A DNA stretch of 64,000 bases, from assembly GCA_025602905.1 (NCBI GenBank), contig JAHLKI010000044.1, forward strand, positions 100,482-164,481, written 5' to 3'. Each line of letters begins with the position of its first letter. Position 1 is the first letter of the stretch. Under the pieces are notes generated by a model. It did no database searches. It worked only from the letters and a program-made list of their open reading frames with translations, and was not told where the DNA came from. The stretch comes from Phlyctochytrium arcticum. Lineage: Eukaryota > Chytridiomycota > Chytridiomycetes > Chytridiales > Chytridiaceae. The translations under genes and the position numbers were made by a program. Of the stretch, positions 53,270 through 63,308 are shown in pieces.

Positions 53270-54327
53270 TCTTCTCTATTGGTTATCTTGTATGGTTGCC
53301 GGTCCAAGATGCCTGAGATCCGTGGATTTGTCCGAGCCGTTGCACTTTCAAAGTTTGGATTGTGTCATGAGCCCTAGCTCCATGACTTTGTCTCAACTTT
53401 CAACGCCCATACTCCAAGAGCCAGCACTCTCAGCGTTCAATCTTTCTGAGGCAAACAGATTTAGTAAATCCTTTACGGCCTTCTCTGCAGGATTCATTAG
53501 TATAGCGCGCGAAGGCAGATTGTAGAAGGAAATCTCGTTGAGATTGCAAAGTGCGAATTGCGAAAGCTCACGACGACGCCAAAGTTTGTGACTCGCCGGC
53601 GGGCGGCCCTCGGCGTTTTTGTGTTTCGAAGCAATTTCTGAGCTTTGTGTGGGGGGTTGGACTTGCGACATTCATAGACATTGGACTTTGCAATCCGGGC
53701 AGCTCTCCACCAGCAACTTCAGCGGCCATCAATAGCAACCACCACCACCACTTACAACAAAAAGGAGGAGAATCGGGGGGTCTACCTTCCCTCCCGCCGC
53801 CGCTTTTCCCCGGGCTTATTTCGTTTGCATAAAACTCGAGTATATATACTGTACCGCCGGTACCTTCTCCCCCTTCAGAAATCCATTCAACCAGACTTTC
53901 ATCGCTTGGCCTTGACTTTCAACTACAGTTTGGGCTTCCTGTATCGCCGTTGTCCACAGCAAGTTGGGATCGTTCGACGACCAGCCGACCAGGTATGAAA
54001 ATCCGTAAACAAAGGTTTGGGTAATGGCGTTTAACCATCTTTTCAGACCTCTCCGGCCTCTCCTCGCCCGGTACTTCCCCCCTAATACAAGTACTGTATC
54101 TAAAGGCCCGTCGACGGGAAACCTGCGAAAAAACCGAGCATTTCAAAAGTGTCCTACAACTTTTCGCCACGCCACCGCCACGGAACGGCCAACCTGTTGG
54201 GAAGAGTGTTGCCGTTGCCAAACGACTCCAGCAGCCAGCCATTTCTACGACACTTACAACAACTCCTAGGACGTCTGTAATAGCTACTACCCTCATACCC
54301 CAACTCGTCGTCTAGCATCAGGGAACA
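53270..54327 (+). promoter_or_regulatory. Promoter and 5' leader of the F-box/WD40 gene
   Basis: A TATATATA box lies at 53841-53848, about 480 bp before the ATG at 54328. A likely untranslated-leader intron spans 53993-54046 (donor GTATGAA, pyrimidine tract and TTTCAG acceptor). The left part (53270-53540) is the divergent promoter of TBCE. Frames here are short and shadow-like. Confidence 0.45.
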
Positions 54328-54940
54328 ATGTCCAAGCCGGGTCCCAGCGACTCGTCTTCTTCTCCGGCCGCGGATTCTCCACCACCCCCTTCCCTACACC
54401 AGGTCTTTGACCAGGACCTGGTAACGAGTCCCAGCTCGCAGAAACAGCAGAAACAGCAGCAACAGCAACGACCACAGCAGCGATGTCTACCCTCATCATC
54501 ACGAATGCTAGCAGCAGCAGCAGGAGCATCATCATTGTCTTTGTCATCATCCAGAAGAACACCCTCATCCACCCATGAACCTCCATCCGCATTAGCGGAT
54601 CAAGACGCAGCCTGGGAACAACAATCTCACCGGTCAAACCGACCATTCCGCAAACACGACTCGCTCCCTCAGCTGTTACATTCATTGTCCAATTTGAGCT
54701 TATCCAGCAATAGTGGCAGCAACAGCGGTTATGCCAGTGCTGGCAGTAGCTCCTCAGATCGACCCTCTTCCGTGCAAAGTGGCTCTGCGAGACACAGCAG
54801 CAGTAACAACACTACTGGACGACCCGCTAGTTCCCGTACCCCTATTGTCGTCCATCATCACCTGCAGAATGCATCCTCAGCTTCGCCTCGTGCCGTCCCC
54901 GGATTGGAAGGCCCATCAACCTCTACCTCATCAGCACCCC

Positions 54941-54978
<38 letters not shown>

Positions 54979-56660
54979 AGCACACCCCCTCCCGCCGCCG
55001 ACATACCCATACGATCCATTACCCGGACCCTACTTCCAGCTAGAGACTCTGTCACCGCAGGGTCTTCTTCAGCCTCCTCTTCCGCATCCGTGTCCGCATC
55101 CGCCCGTCGGAGTCTGGTAATGGCCAAACTGGACAAAAAGCGCACTGCATCGCTACAGAGTCTTTCGGCTGACGCTGGTCTACCCGCTGCTGCAGCCGAC
55201 GCGTCCAGCAGCTCCGAGTCATCACTTCCTACATGGGATACCGCCGATACCACTACGAGCATGACACCAACCGGCTCCCAGTCTACCAACAGCCGCATCA
55301 GCAACATGTTTTTCAAGGGAAGATGGAGTTTCAGAAAGGGCGCCGCTCAACCCGCCAAGATCGAAACGGAATTCACCGACGAAGTCTTGCAAAAAGTCGA
55401 CCAGGACCGCTGTGTCAGTGCGACCGATTCGGCCTGTGGCGTTGACGAGCTCCTCCGCCTCGATTTTCTCTCCCTCTTACCTTACGAAGTCGCCGTCCAG
55501 ATCGTCTGTGCTGTCGGGGACATGGCAACGGTCGATATGCTCGCGCAAGTCTCGAAACGGTGGGCCGTCTTGGCCCGCGACACGGCTGTCTGGAAATCAC
55601 TCTATATTCGACGCTGGGGCCCGCAGACTCCAGTCAAAACTGTCAAACAACTGATTCGGGCACAAAGGGACTGGAAAGATTTGCACCGGAACCGGATGCA
55701 TTTGGAGAATAATTGGACGGATGGAGCCGTTGAAGCGCGGTATATTCTCGGACACCTCGATTCCGTCTACTGTATTCAATTTGACCGCGACAAGATTATC
55801 TCTGGGTCGCGGGATCGAACCATTAAATTCTGGGATTTGCAAACTCTGACTTGTACCCGCACTCTCTCTGGCCACTCGGGCTCCGTCCTCTGCCTCCAGT
55901 ACAATGACAAATACATTGTAACGGGATCGTCCGACACGACCATCATTGTCTGGGACTACGTATCCGGCAAACCCATTCACACCCTTCAGGGCCACACTTC
56001 CCCCGTCCTCGACGTCCGCTTCAACGACAATGTCATAATATCCTGCTCCAAAGACTGCAGCATCAAAGTTTGGTCTCTCCACACCGGAAAACTGATCCGA
56101 ACCCTGGAAGGCCACATGGCAGCCGTCAACGCCGTCCACCTCCACGGCCACCTCGTAGCCTCCGCTTCAGGCGACTGCTTTATTAAACTCTGGGACCTCA
56201 ACACGGGAAAATGCATCCGTGACTTTGTCGGCCATTCTCGCGGTTTAGCCTGTGTCCAATTCGACGGGGACACGATCGTCTCGGGCTCCAATGACCGCTC
56301 TATCCGGATCTGGAATGCTCATACAGGCGAATGTCTCCGAACACTCGACTCGCATACAGACCTGGTCCGCACCCTTTGTTTTGACCAGGAACGGATTGTG
56401 AGCGGCGGGTACGACCAAACCATCAAAGTCTGGAATTTTAAAACGGGAGAGCTGTTGTTGGACCTTAAAGATGCGCATTCGAGTTGGGTGTTTCATGTGC
56501 AGATTGATGCGGCAAAGATTATTAGTGCAAGTCAGGTAAGATAATAATCTTACATCCCGCTCCATCTTTCCGAAACTCACCCATTCTCATCTTTTAGGAC
56601 CGCAAAATTGTCATTTGGGATTTCACCAAAGATGTCAAGCACCTTCAAGACTTTATCTAG
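54328..56660 (+). CDS. F-box/WD40 SCF substrate receptor (Cdc4/Pop1/Met30/beta-TrCP-like)
   Basis: Two exons, 54328-56535 and 56598-56660, encode 756 aa. The first ~340 residues are Ser/Gln/Ala/Pro low complexity, including a Gln-rich block and a run of about 15 Ser encoded by a TCA microsatellite. The F-box (LLRLDFLSLLPYEVAVQIVCAV...QVSKRWAVLARDTAVWKSLY) sits at ~373-425. Seven WD40 blades follow, with repeated GH..V..(V/I)QF and SGS.D.TIKFWDL motifs; the second exon completes the last blade (KIVIWDF). Such proteins bring phosphorylated targets to SCF ubiquitin ligase. Which target class is served cannot be told from sequence. The disordered leader probably carries regulatory phosphosites. 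Confidence 0.9.
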
Positions 56661-56948
56661 TTCCTCAACGCACTCAACCTCCCCAACTGATACCACCAAA
56701 TCTTCTACTTTTTTTTGCATTCGTTATAGTTTAAATTTTTTTTTGTTACATTCTTCTTGTCCTTCTTCTTTTGTATAGTTCTTTTTTTGTCATTATATAA
56801 GTTGATATTCCATTGAATCCATTCCCTTGCTCCATGACTGTTCCAGCACAGCACAGGGCAGAAACATATAAGCATCCGTGGAAACACCGTCCCGTGGGTA
56901 AATTTGTGAGGTTTATGTTTGAATGTTTAAAGGCCAATTTTGTCGTCA

Positions 56949-57791
56949 GGGGAATTAGCTCAAATGGTAGAGCGCTCGCTTAGCAGCCCTAATAGGAAAA
57001 CCGGATCCCTGCTACGGTTGCTCGCCTCAAGCCTCCAATCCTCCAGCCGACTCCCGCCCTGACGCGTCCGAAGCCAGTTTCCCCAGTGCAAGCGAGGTAA
57101 GTGACGCTGATGAGGAACCTAACGCACTTCACCCCACCCTCCACGACCTCCGTGCGACCTACGACCATGTAGCTGCTTGCATCCATGCCCGGGAACAGCT
57201 TGACTACCTTTTGCGCAAGCACGAGCTCAGTCTCCCTGCTACCCTCAACCCTCTCTCGACCGCCATCGACTACCTGCTCCGCGCTGCGACTACCAAACCG
57301 ACACGCGCCCGAGGCCCCCAAGCGGACAGATTGACACCTGTCTGGCATACCCTCGCCACCCTCCTCGACACAGTCTGGCTCCAATGCCTCGATCGCCCAC
57401 TGCACTCTACGACTTCGGCTCGACTCCACACGACTGCTTGACCCATTAGCAACTCCCCTTCCCCCCTTATTCTACACCCACTTCTTCTGAAGTAACCGCC
57501 GCATTCTTTGCGCTCACGACAACTACGGCAGTCCACGTCATCTAGCTGCCAGGGCCCCGCTCTATACCGGCATTATTAGAACCTGACGGCCTCCTGCCCG
57601 AGGACAAGGGCCGCTCGACTTGTCCCCAACCCTGCCAAACCACCTACTTCTCTTTCCTCCCCGGCTCGAATCGTAGGCAGTGCTTTCTCTCTTTTAGATA
57701 ATTAGCCGTGTAGTGCATCTTCTAGTTTATTCTATTAGTATCAATATATCTAGCATGCGAGAGGCACGGGGATCGATACCCCGATTCTCCA
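56949..57791 (+). tRNA. tRNA-Ala (AGC) split by a 765-bp insertion in the anticodon loop
   Basis: The 5' half (56949-56985) reads GGGGAATTAGCTC..., with D arm and the 5' anticodon stem CTCGC-TTAGCA. The 3' half (57751-57791) supplies GCGAG, the variable loop, the T arm ACGGGGATCGATACCCC.. and acceptor ATTCTCC plus discriminator A, followed by TTTCTTTT, a Pol III terminator. Joined halves would give a standard 73-nt cloverleaf with the G3-U70 pair diagnostic of alanine. The pentamer TAGCA occurs at both junctions, as a target-site duplication should. The insert is far too long for a normal tRNA intron and is displaced by TSD logic, so this copy is almost certainly dead; other tRNA-Ala copies presumably serve the cell. 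Confidence 0.85.
56986..57750 (+). mobile_element. 765-bp insertion in the tRNA-Ala anticodon loop, unclassified
   Basis: Bounded by TAGCA duplications (56981-56985 and 57751-57755). It has no terminal inverted repeats or poly-A tail visible. A frame from about 57060 to 57440 stays open and encodes an Asp/Glu-then-Arg/Leu helical sequence (AACIHAREQLDYLLRKHELSL, PVWHTLATLLDTVWLQCL) that I do not recognise; it could be a remnant of a retrotransposon ORF1. The 3' end is AT-rich and ends ATATATC. Possibly a truncated or non-autonomous target-specific element. Confidence 0.6.
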
Positions 57792-58533
57792 ATTTCTTTT
57801 GGCACTTGTACAGTTCTTTTGTTGCTGGAGTTTTTTGGTCCCCTCAAGTTCAGTCTGAACAAACTCTGTGTGCTGTAAGAGGCGTAACAGCACAGGTAAC
57901 TCCATGTCTATTTTGTCGTTTCATGTTGAGGCATGTTAGCCTGTACTAAAGTACATCCATATAGAGGGAAACAAAGATTTCTTCCAGCAAAGGGAGGAGG
58001 GAGGACAAGAGCATCCATCATCCATACCGAACATTTTTTAATTCAATGTGCTCGACCCCTAAAACAATTTCGTAAAATTACATTCATTAACGAACGATAA
58101 GAAAATGAGTTTCAGGGTCTTGCTCAGCCGCCCTCCGAGACCCTGAGATTGTATTCCCACGCAGAATGATTGTATAGATTCGATCGTCCTGCGTCCGGCC
58201 GCAACACAGGGGAGAGGTTTAGAGTTGCTATATATCCGAGATTAAATGTGGGAGGCTGAAGCATGGGGTACAAACATTTTTGTGTGTTATACAATATACA
58301 GAAGATGGGACGCAGCTTGGGGAATGTCAAAACTACAATTAGAATGTTTATCGATGTAAAGTGGAAAAAACGACAAAAAAAGAAACTAGGGAAACCGGCA
58401 ACGTTTTTGCGTCGAAACATCCCGATAGCGTTAATCACTGACTGCGAGGGTCCATCGCCCACCGTTTCCAAACTTTTTCACGATCAGTCGTGTCCGGTGG
58501 CAAGTGCAGCATTACATCCGGCAACTGCATTTT
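57792..58533. other. Intergenic, no gene seen
   Basis: Opens with the tRNA terminator T-run. An 8-bp inverted repeat (CAGGGTCT/AGACCCTG) lies at ~58112-58144. No coding signal recognised. Confidence 0.4.
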
Positions 58534-59202
58534 TCATAGCGATTCGATTTGCAGTTTCCGTTCATAGCTTCTACGTGCTCCTACGGCTTGCTGACCCCGC
58601 AACATGCGCTCTTTTGACCGTTCACTCATCAAGGCACGAACTTGGGGTTTGAATTCAGGAAGTGATGCAGGTCCTCTGGTTCCATCCTGGGTATCGATCC
58701 CCGTGCTTCTCGCATGATAGATAGCATTGGAACTGGCGTCTGTCTCGTCTGTTTGAGCCAGCTTCTGTCGCATGGTAGGGCCGGTGGTCGTGTGGATGGG
58801 TGCTAGGGCCGCGTCCAATGAGTCTTGGTAGTATCCTAGGTGGGCCTTGCCCCAGTCTGCCAGGGTGGACCAGACAGCCTCGTCTTTAAGGCGGGACAAC
58901 CGCCAGCTTGGACGGAGTTGGGGAGGGGGCTGTGGCGGTGGGGGTGTGTCGTGGGATGGGTGTAGCATTGCGGCGTTCATTTCGAGGACAATCATACGAT
59001 TGTCCGAGGAGCCGATGTCCTGCTCTGTGATGGTGACGGCGAGTTTAGCGGTGGTGATGTCGGGTGTGGTCCATATGTGGTCGACGGCTGACGTCCCCCG
59101 TGGGGAGATGCATGTCCAGCGGCCGTGGTCGGCTACTTGCAGGTCCAGACTGTAGGAGAGGATCACATAGAACCTGTCGGAGATTCAGAACTTGGAACGT
59201 AG
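58534..59202 (-). pseudogene. LINE (non-LTR retrotransposon) endonuclease fragment
   Basis: The open minus-strand frame reads ISDRFYVILSYSLDLQVADHG, then GTSAVDHIWTTPDI and IGSSDNRMIVLEMNA. That is the C-terminal end of an exonuclease/endonuclease/phosphatase (APE-like) domain, with the S-x-x-D-(H/Y)-I-W and S-D-(H/N) motifs, followed by a linker leading toward reverse transcriptase. The N-terminal catalytic part is cut off by the Ty3 element and no RT follows on the left, so it is a fragment. It contains a 28-nt stretch nearly identical to tRNA-Ala. Confidence 0.65.
58689..58716 (-). repeat. tRNA-Ala 3'-half-like segment inside the LINE ORF
   Basis: Read on the minus strand this matches 57754-57781 of the split tRNA-Ala gene at 27 of 28 positions, running from the anticodon stem through the T arm (CATGCGAGA..GCACGGGGATC). 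Six further bases upstream (TATCTA) also match the last bases of the 765-bp insert, after allowing one mismatch. In the LINE it is translated as HARSTGIDT. Confidence 0.75.
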
Positions 59203-59628
59203 GGTCGATTGGATAGAACCCCTATACATTAACGCTTGAATAAACTACTCTAAACAGTCAGTTGTTAGTTGCATTCAAGTTCGTAGTCTCGGCTACTACA
59301 TTTTTTTTGACTCAAGAGTAACCCGGGAGCGGAAGGAGGACTAGCTACCCTTCGGATACTTCTGGAAGAGACCGGTAGCCTGAAGTTACCAGTTGGGGAC
59401 GCCCGGCTTTGTGGAGTGTATTGAAGGCCCAGATCTATTATTCAGTGACAAGAGAACCGGCTTTGGAACTCCTTTGGAAATCAGCATTGCAACAGAGATC
59501 ACCATACCTATTTCTTCGTTTGTTTATACTCGTCAAGATGGTTCCGGTTCAGCACACCTATCCAAAGACCTACCCCCCTTCAAGGCAACGCACGGGCAAC
59601 CCTAGGAAATACTGCTCCTCCGGCTGCT
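59203..59628 (+). other. 5' leader, probably partial LTR, of the Ty3-type element
   Basis: An AATAAA signal at ~59238 and a TACTACA-like ending near 59302, followed by a T-run, suggest the tail of an LTR and the untranslated leader before gag. No second LTR copy lies in the window to confirm boundaries. Confidence 0.35.
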
Positions 59629-60681
59629 ATGTCGAGAGTACGCATTGCCTCTACTCCTTCCCAGGATCGTGAGGACTCGGTCTTTGAGGGACTCAGTCAG
59701 GATCTTCTTGGATTGGGTCTTGGGGACAGCCAAAGGCATTTTGGAGACATGGATATGACTCAGGACACTATCAGAGGTTTAGGGAATGGACAGGCAGTGG
59801 TGGAAATTGCTGATGAAGAGACAACGGCTATGGATCGGGAGTTGGAGCGACGACAGCAGGAGTTGTATCGTTTGCGTAGCTTGGCTGAAGTGAAGCGAGC
59901 CAAGCGCCTGAAGTTGGCGGAACTGGAACGGCAGATTGAAGCTGCACGCTCGGACCTGGAGTCTTTGGACGTGGACGAGCCAGGACGTTCTGATGGAGAA
60001 AGTTCCCACGTGCCGACAATGACTGCGCAGCGCCAATTCCGCAACCCCTTTGAGACCCCGGTAGCTGGCAGTCGATTGCCTCCTCCCGATACTCGTCAAT
60101 TCACGCGTGGATCGGCCACAACGACAAACCCTTTCACTCTTCAACACCCAGCATCTAGTGGCATACTTGTTGACAAGCTCGAAGATGTTAAACGGGAGAA
60201 GCTGATGAGAAAGCTTCAGCTGATTCGCGAAGGCGTAGTTCCTGAGATCCGTTTTAAAGGCAAAGTCGGTGAAACTGACAGACGGGCATTGATGGATTTC
60301 GAGGCTGAAGTTCGCCGAGCTTTCGAAGAACAGGAAGTCGATCTTGGTGATATGGATCCACGTTTCCAGCGGTTGTTACTTCTTTTGGTAAGGTACTTCT
60401 TGCACCCGGATGGGAAGGCCTATGAGATGTATCAACAGCGCATCAACAGTTGGAAGACGTATGATGACTTCCTGGAAGAACTCTATTTGCGATTCTTGAG
60501 GCCCAATTCAGATGCGGCAGTTATTGCAGAGTGGGAACCGTCGATTCAGGGTTCAAAAAGCTTTCTGGAGTGGAAAGCCGAGTTGGACAAGTTATGGGAA
60601 ACGGTCGGTGCCCACATGGACCGCCATATCTACATGACGAAGTTAAAGAAAAGGCACACCCGGACGTTATCAGCAAAGTAG
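59629..60681 (+). pseudogene. Ty3-type Gag, N-terminal part
   Basis: This 350-aa frame has a charged coiled-coil leader (LERRQQELYRLRSLAEVKRAKRLKL) and a retrotransposon Gag core (ADRRALMDFEAEVRRAFE-like: TDRRALMDFEAEVRRAF, YEMYQQRINSWKTYDDFLEELYLRF). The related sequence continues in the next frame from about 60640. The loss of frame before the zinc knuckle suggests a single-base indel rather than programmed frameshifting. The ATG at 59629 is the natural start. Confidence 0.7.
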
Positions 60682-63257
60682 GCGCCCGTTTGCACCGCCT
60701 CACTGAAGTTGAATTGGTGGACGAAATGGGTCTGGAAGACCAGTTCCGGATTGCGCAGCGGAAGGAGAAGGGAACGCGCGGCGCAGTGTCTGCTCCCACA
60801 ACCACTGAAAACGTGCATGTTCCCCGGGAACAGTATAATCAGATGCGCGAAAAGTGGCGCGCTGAGATGAAGAAGGAGGGGAAGGGTAGTTCGGAGTCGC
60901 AGAAATCTCTGGGATCGGCAGGGGGTTCTTCTTCGACATCTTCCTCAGGTCAAGCATCTAGTTCTGTCCGCTCTTCACGAAAGGTGGAGACTCCGGAAGA
61001 ATACGCCAAGCGGGTTGCCGGCCTCACTTGTTTCAAGTGTAACAAGAAGGGACATATTTCAACTATTTGCCCGAATGGAGCTCGGATGAACGCGACGTTG
61101 GTGCGTAGGCCCGAAATGGAGCCAAGTCCGGACGCGGATGGTTCGGCTGTAGGATTACAGCGATCGAAAGTAGATGGGGAGGGTCAGCCCGAGGGCGGTC
61201 CTTCACCAGCGGCTCGTTTTGTTCAGGGAGGACGGAGCTACGCTGACGTAGTAACGGCTTGGAACGACGGGCGACGGCGAGTCAAGCCAGAGAAGACTGG
61301 CTTGCAGGAGGAAGGAGTAAAGATAGGACCGCCTTTGCCCCCTCCTCCAAGTACTGGGATTCCGACAAGTGCCTCTGTCGCGATTCCTAAAAAATCTTTG
61401 AAGAAAGCACCGCAGGATAGGCAACCGCGGGCTGCTGACAAGAAAGGAACAAGTTCGAAGCCTTCCGAGTGGAAGGGTGTCGTGGGTAATCCCAACTCGA
61501 TTGGGAATGTATACTCGATAGTAGCAAAGGTGGGCGGCGCGGAAGCTGTCCTACTGGTGGACTCGGGGGCCAATGTGCAGATGCTGGACACGCGATTTGT
61601 AAAACTTCATCGCTTCAGCCAGACCGAGCATAGCCAGCGCCGAAAGATTGCTACCGGATTCAAAGGATCTTACGGGACTTCAGCGGCCGGAACTGTGCAG
61701 GTTGTTGAGGTGAATGATCGGTCAGATCGCGTCTATTTTGAAGTTGGAGCGATTGACGGATTTGATGGGATCTTGGGGACGGAGTGGCTGGAAGCAGTCG
61801 GCGCGCAGCAATGTTGGGCCACGGACAAACTGATTGTCGGCGGTACCATTACGGAACGCGCGCAGAAGAGCAAAACCATTCGCGCGATCACCGCTACAGT
61901 CGCGACAGATGAGAATGCATTGTCCGATCCGCCAGTCATCGATCCTACGCGCACCATCGGTATCTCAGAGTCGGGGCCCGCTATGTTTCCGGCCTGGGCA
62001 TCAGCACTGGAGGAATTGGAGAAGCCCGGTTCCGCTCTTACGGTTGAGCAGGCACGAGGAATTGTGAGTCGTTTCGGGGAGGAAATTGGAGTTATCCGAC
62101 CCTACAAAACGTTACCTCCGGGATTACCTCCTCTTCGAAAGGGGATGAACCATACGTTTGTCATGAAGCAAGATGCGCCACCTTTACCTAAACGTGCGAT
62201 TCGCTACCCGGTCAAGTACGAAGCGCAGATGCGAGAGAAAGAGGCGAAATACGTCAGTGATGGTCGATGGTATCGGTCGTCGGACCCGGAGGCCGTTCCA
62301 ACCTTCGTGGTTCCCAAGGGTGATATTTCGAAGGCTCGGATGGTGTTTGACGAACGGGCGCGGAATCAGCAGAAGGAACTAGTTCGCTATACCTTGCCCC
62401 ACACCGACGGTATTCGTGATGCAGTTCAGGAAGCCGATTTCGCCAGCCAATTCGATCAGATTAGTGCTTATGAGCAGTTTCGCGTCGACCCGGATTGTGA
62501 AAAGTATACGGCCTTTCTCACACCTTCCGGTCAATTCCGTTCGCGAGTTCTGTCTATGGGCGATACGAACGGCGTTGCCAATTTCCAAAGGGCTTCAGAA
62601 AGTACGGCTGGGCCTAAACTGGGAAGAAGCATTCGCGTTTACTTGGACAATTTCCTGGTTACCACAAAGGGGACTCTTCTTGAACATGCCTCGGAGTGTC
62701 TGTGGCTGTTAGCGCGCTTTAAGGAGTGCGAGTGGTACATTGGATCCTATGAATTTTGTCCTGCGAAGATGGAGGTTCTGGGAAGTCTGATTGGGAATGG
62801 TGTTCGTCTTCCCGGCACGAAGGTCATGGACACTGTTTTGGATGTGCCCACGCCAACCTCAATCGAACAGGTCGATCGCATGCTAGGTGCGTTCCAGTTT
62901 GTGGCGGAACATTCGTTGGACTCTGTTGCGGAAAGATCGCTTCTGGCCGACGTGGTGAAACACCGTAAGGTGAAAGGAAGGAAGGCGGCGACCCGACCAC
63001 CCCCCTTCAACAACAATGGGAAGTTTCTATGGACCCCAACCCATCAAGCTGCCTGGGACCGAATCAAGCATGAGATGTCCCGGTGCATGAAACTGCGCAG
63101 TTTTGACGTTAATGATCCCTCTCTTCGCACATACCTGATAACCGACGCTAGTATCGTTGGAATTGCTGGTTATCTCGCCCAAGGTCTGAAGTCGGGTACG
63201 TGGAAAGACGCATTGGCCTATCCGCTGCTGGTCTCGCTCCTATGTCGCCGGGGAACG
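59629..63257 (+). mobile_element. Ty3-type LTR retrotransposon, broken and 3'-truncated
   Basis: The order is Gag (59629-60681), zinc knuckle and protease, then reverse transcriptase and the start of RNase H (60531-63272), all on the plus strand. The Gag frame is disrupted before the knuckle and the pol frame ends abruptly at a 24-bp hairpin inside RNase H. Integrase and the 3' LTR are absent. The element also truncates the LINE fragment on its left. Confidence 0.8.
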
Positions 63258-63272
63258 TGTGACAGTGCATAA
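60531..63272 (+). pseudogene. Ty3-type Gag C-terminus/protease/reverse transcriptase, RNase H truncated
   Basis: The frame carries a CCHC knuckle (CFKCNKKGHISTIC minus the first residue), a Ser/Pro-rich linker and an aspartic protease (LLVDSGANVQML; later DGILGTEWL). The RT then shows FVVPKGDISKARMVFD, ADFASQFDQISAYEQFRV (first catalytic Asp), FLTPSGQFRSRVLSMG and VYLDNFLV. The last is the Y-x-D-D box with Asn in place of the second Asp, which would be expected to cripple polymerase activity. RNase H begins (LITDAS) but runs into unrelated sequence and a stop inside the hairpin. The annotated N-terminal ~35 residues are likely out-of-frame. Confidence 0.75.
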
Positions 63273-63308
63273 TCATAAACCATTGGTTTATGATTATGCA
63301 CTGTCACA
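63258..63308. repeat. Perfect 24-bp inverted repeat with 3-nt loop
   Basis: Arms TGTGACAGTGCATAATCATA... and complement flank the loop ATT. It lies exactly where the Ty3 reading frame loses similarity, so it may be the end of a further inserted element or a recombination scar. A weaker, related hairpin with the same ACC-ATT-GGT core lies at ~63331-63351. Confidence 0.8.

Noticed and set aside
54318..55316. Antisense ORFs opposite the F-box/WD40 gene with Asp or Cys runs
   Set aside because: Produced by the serine (TCA) and glutamine (CAG) microsatellites read in other frames.
56986..57750. A long natural tRNA intron
   Set aside because: tRNA introns are typically under ~100 nt and begin one base after the anticodon. 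Here the junctions carry a TAGCA duplication and the insert contains a long open frame, so an insertion is the better explanation.
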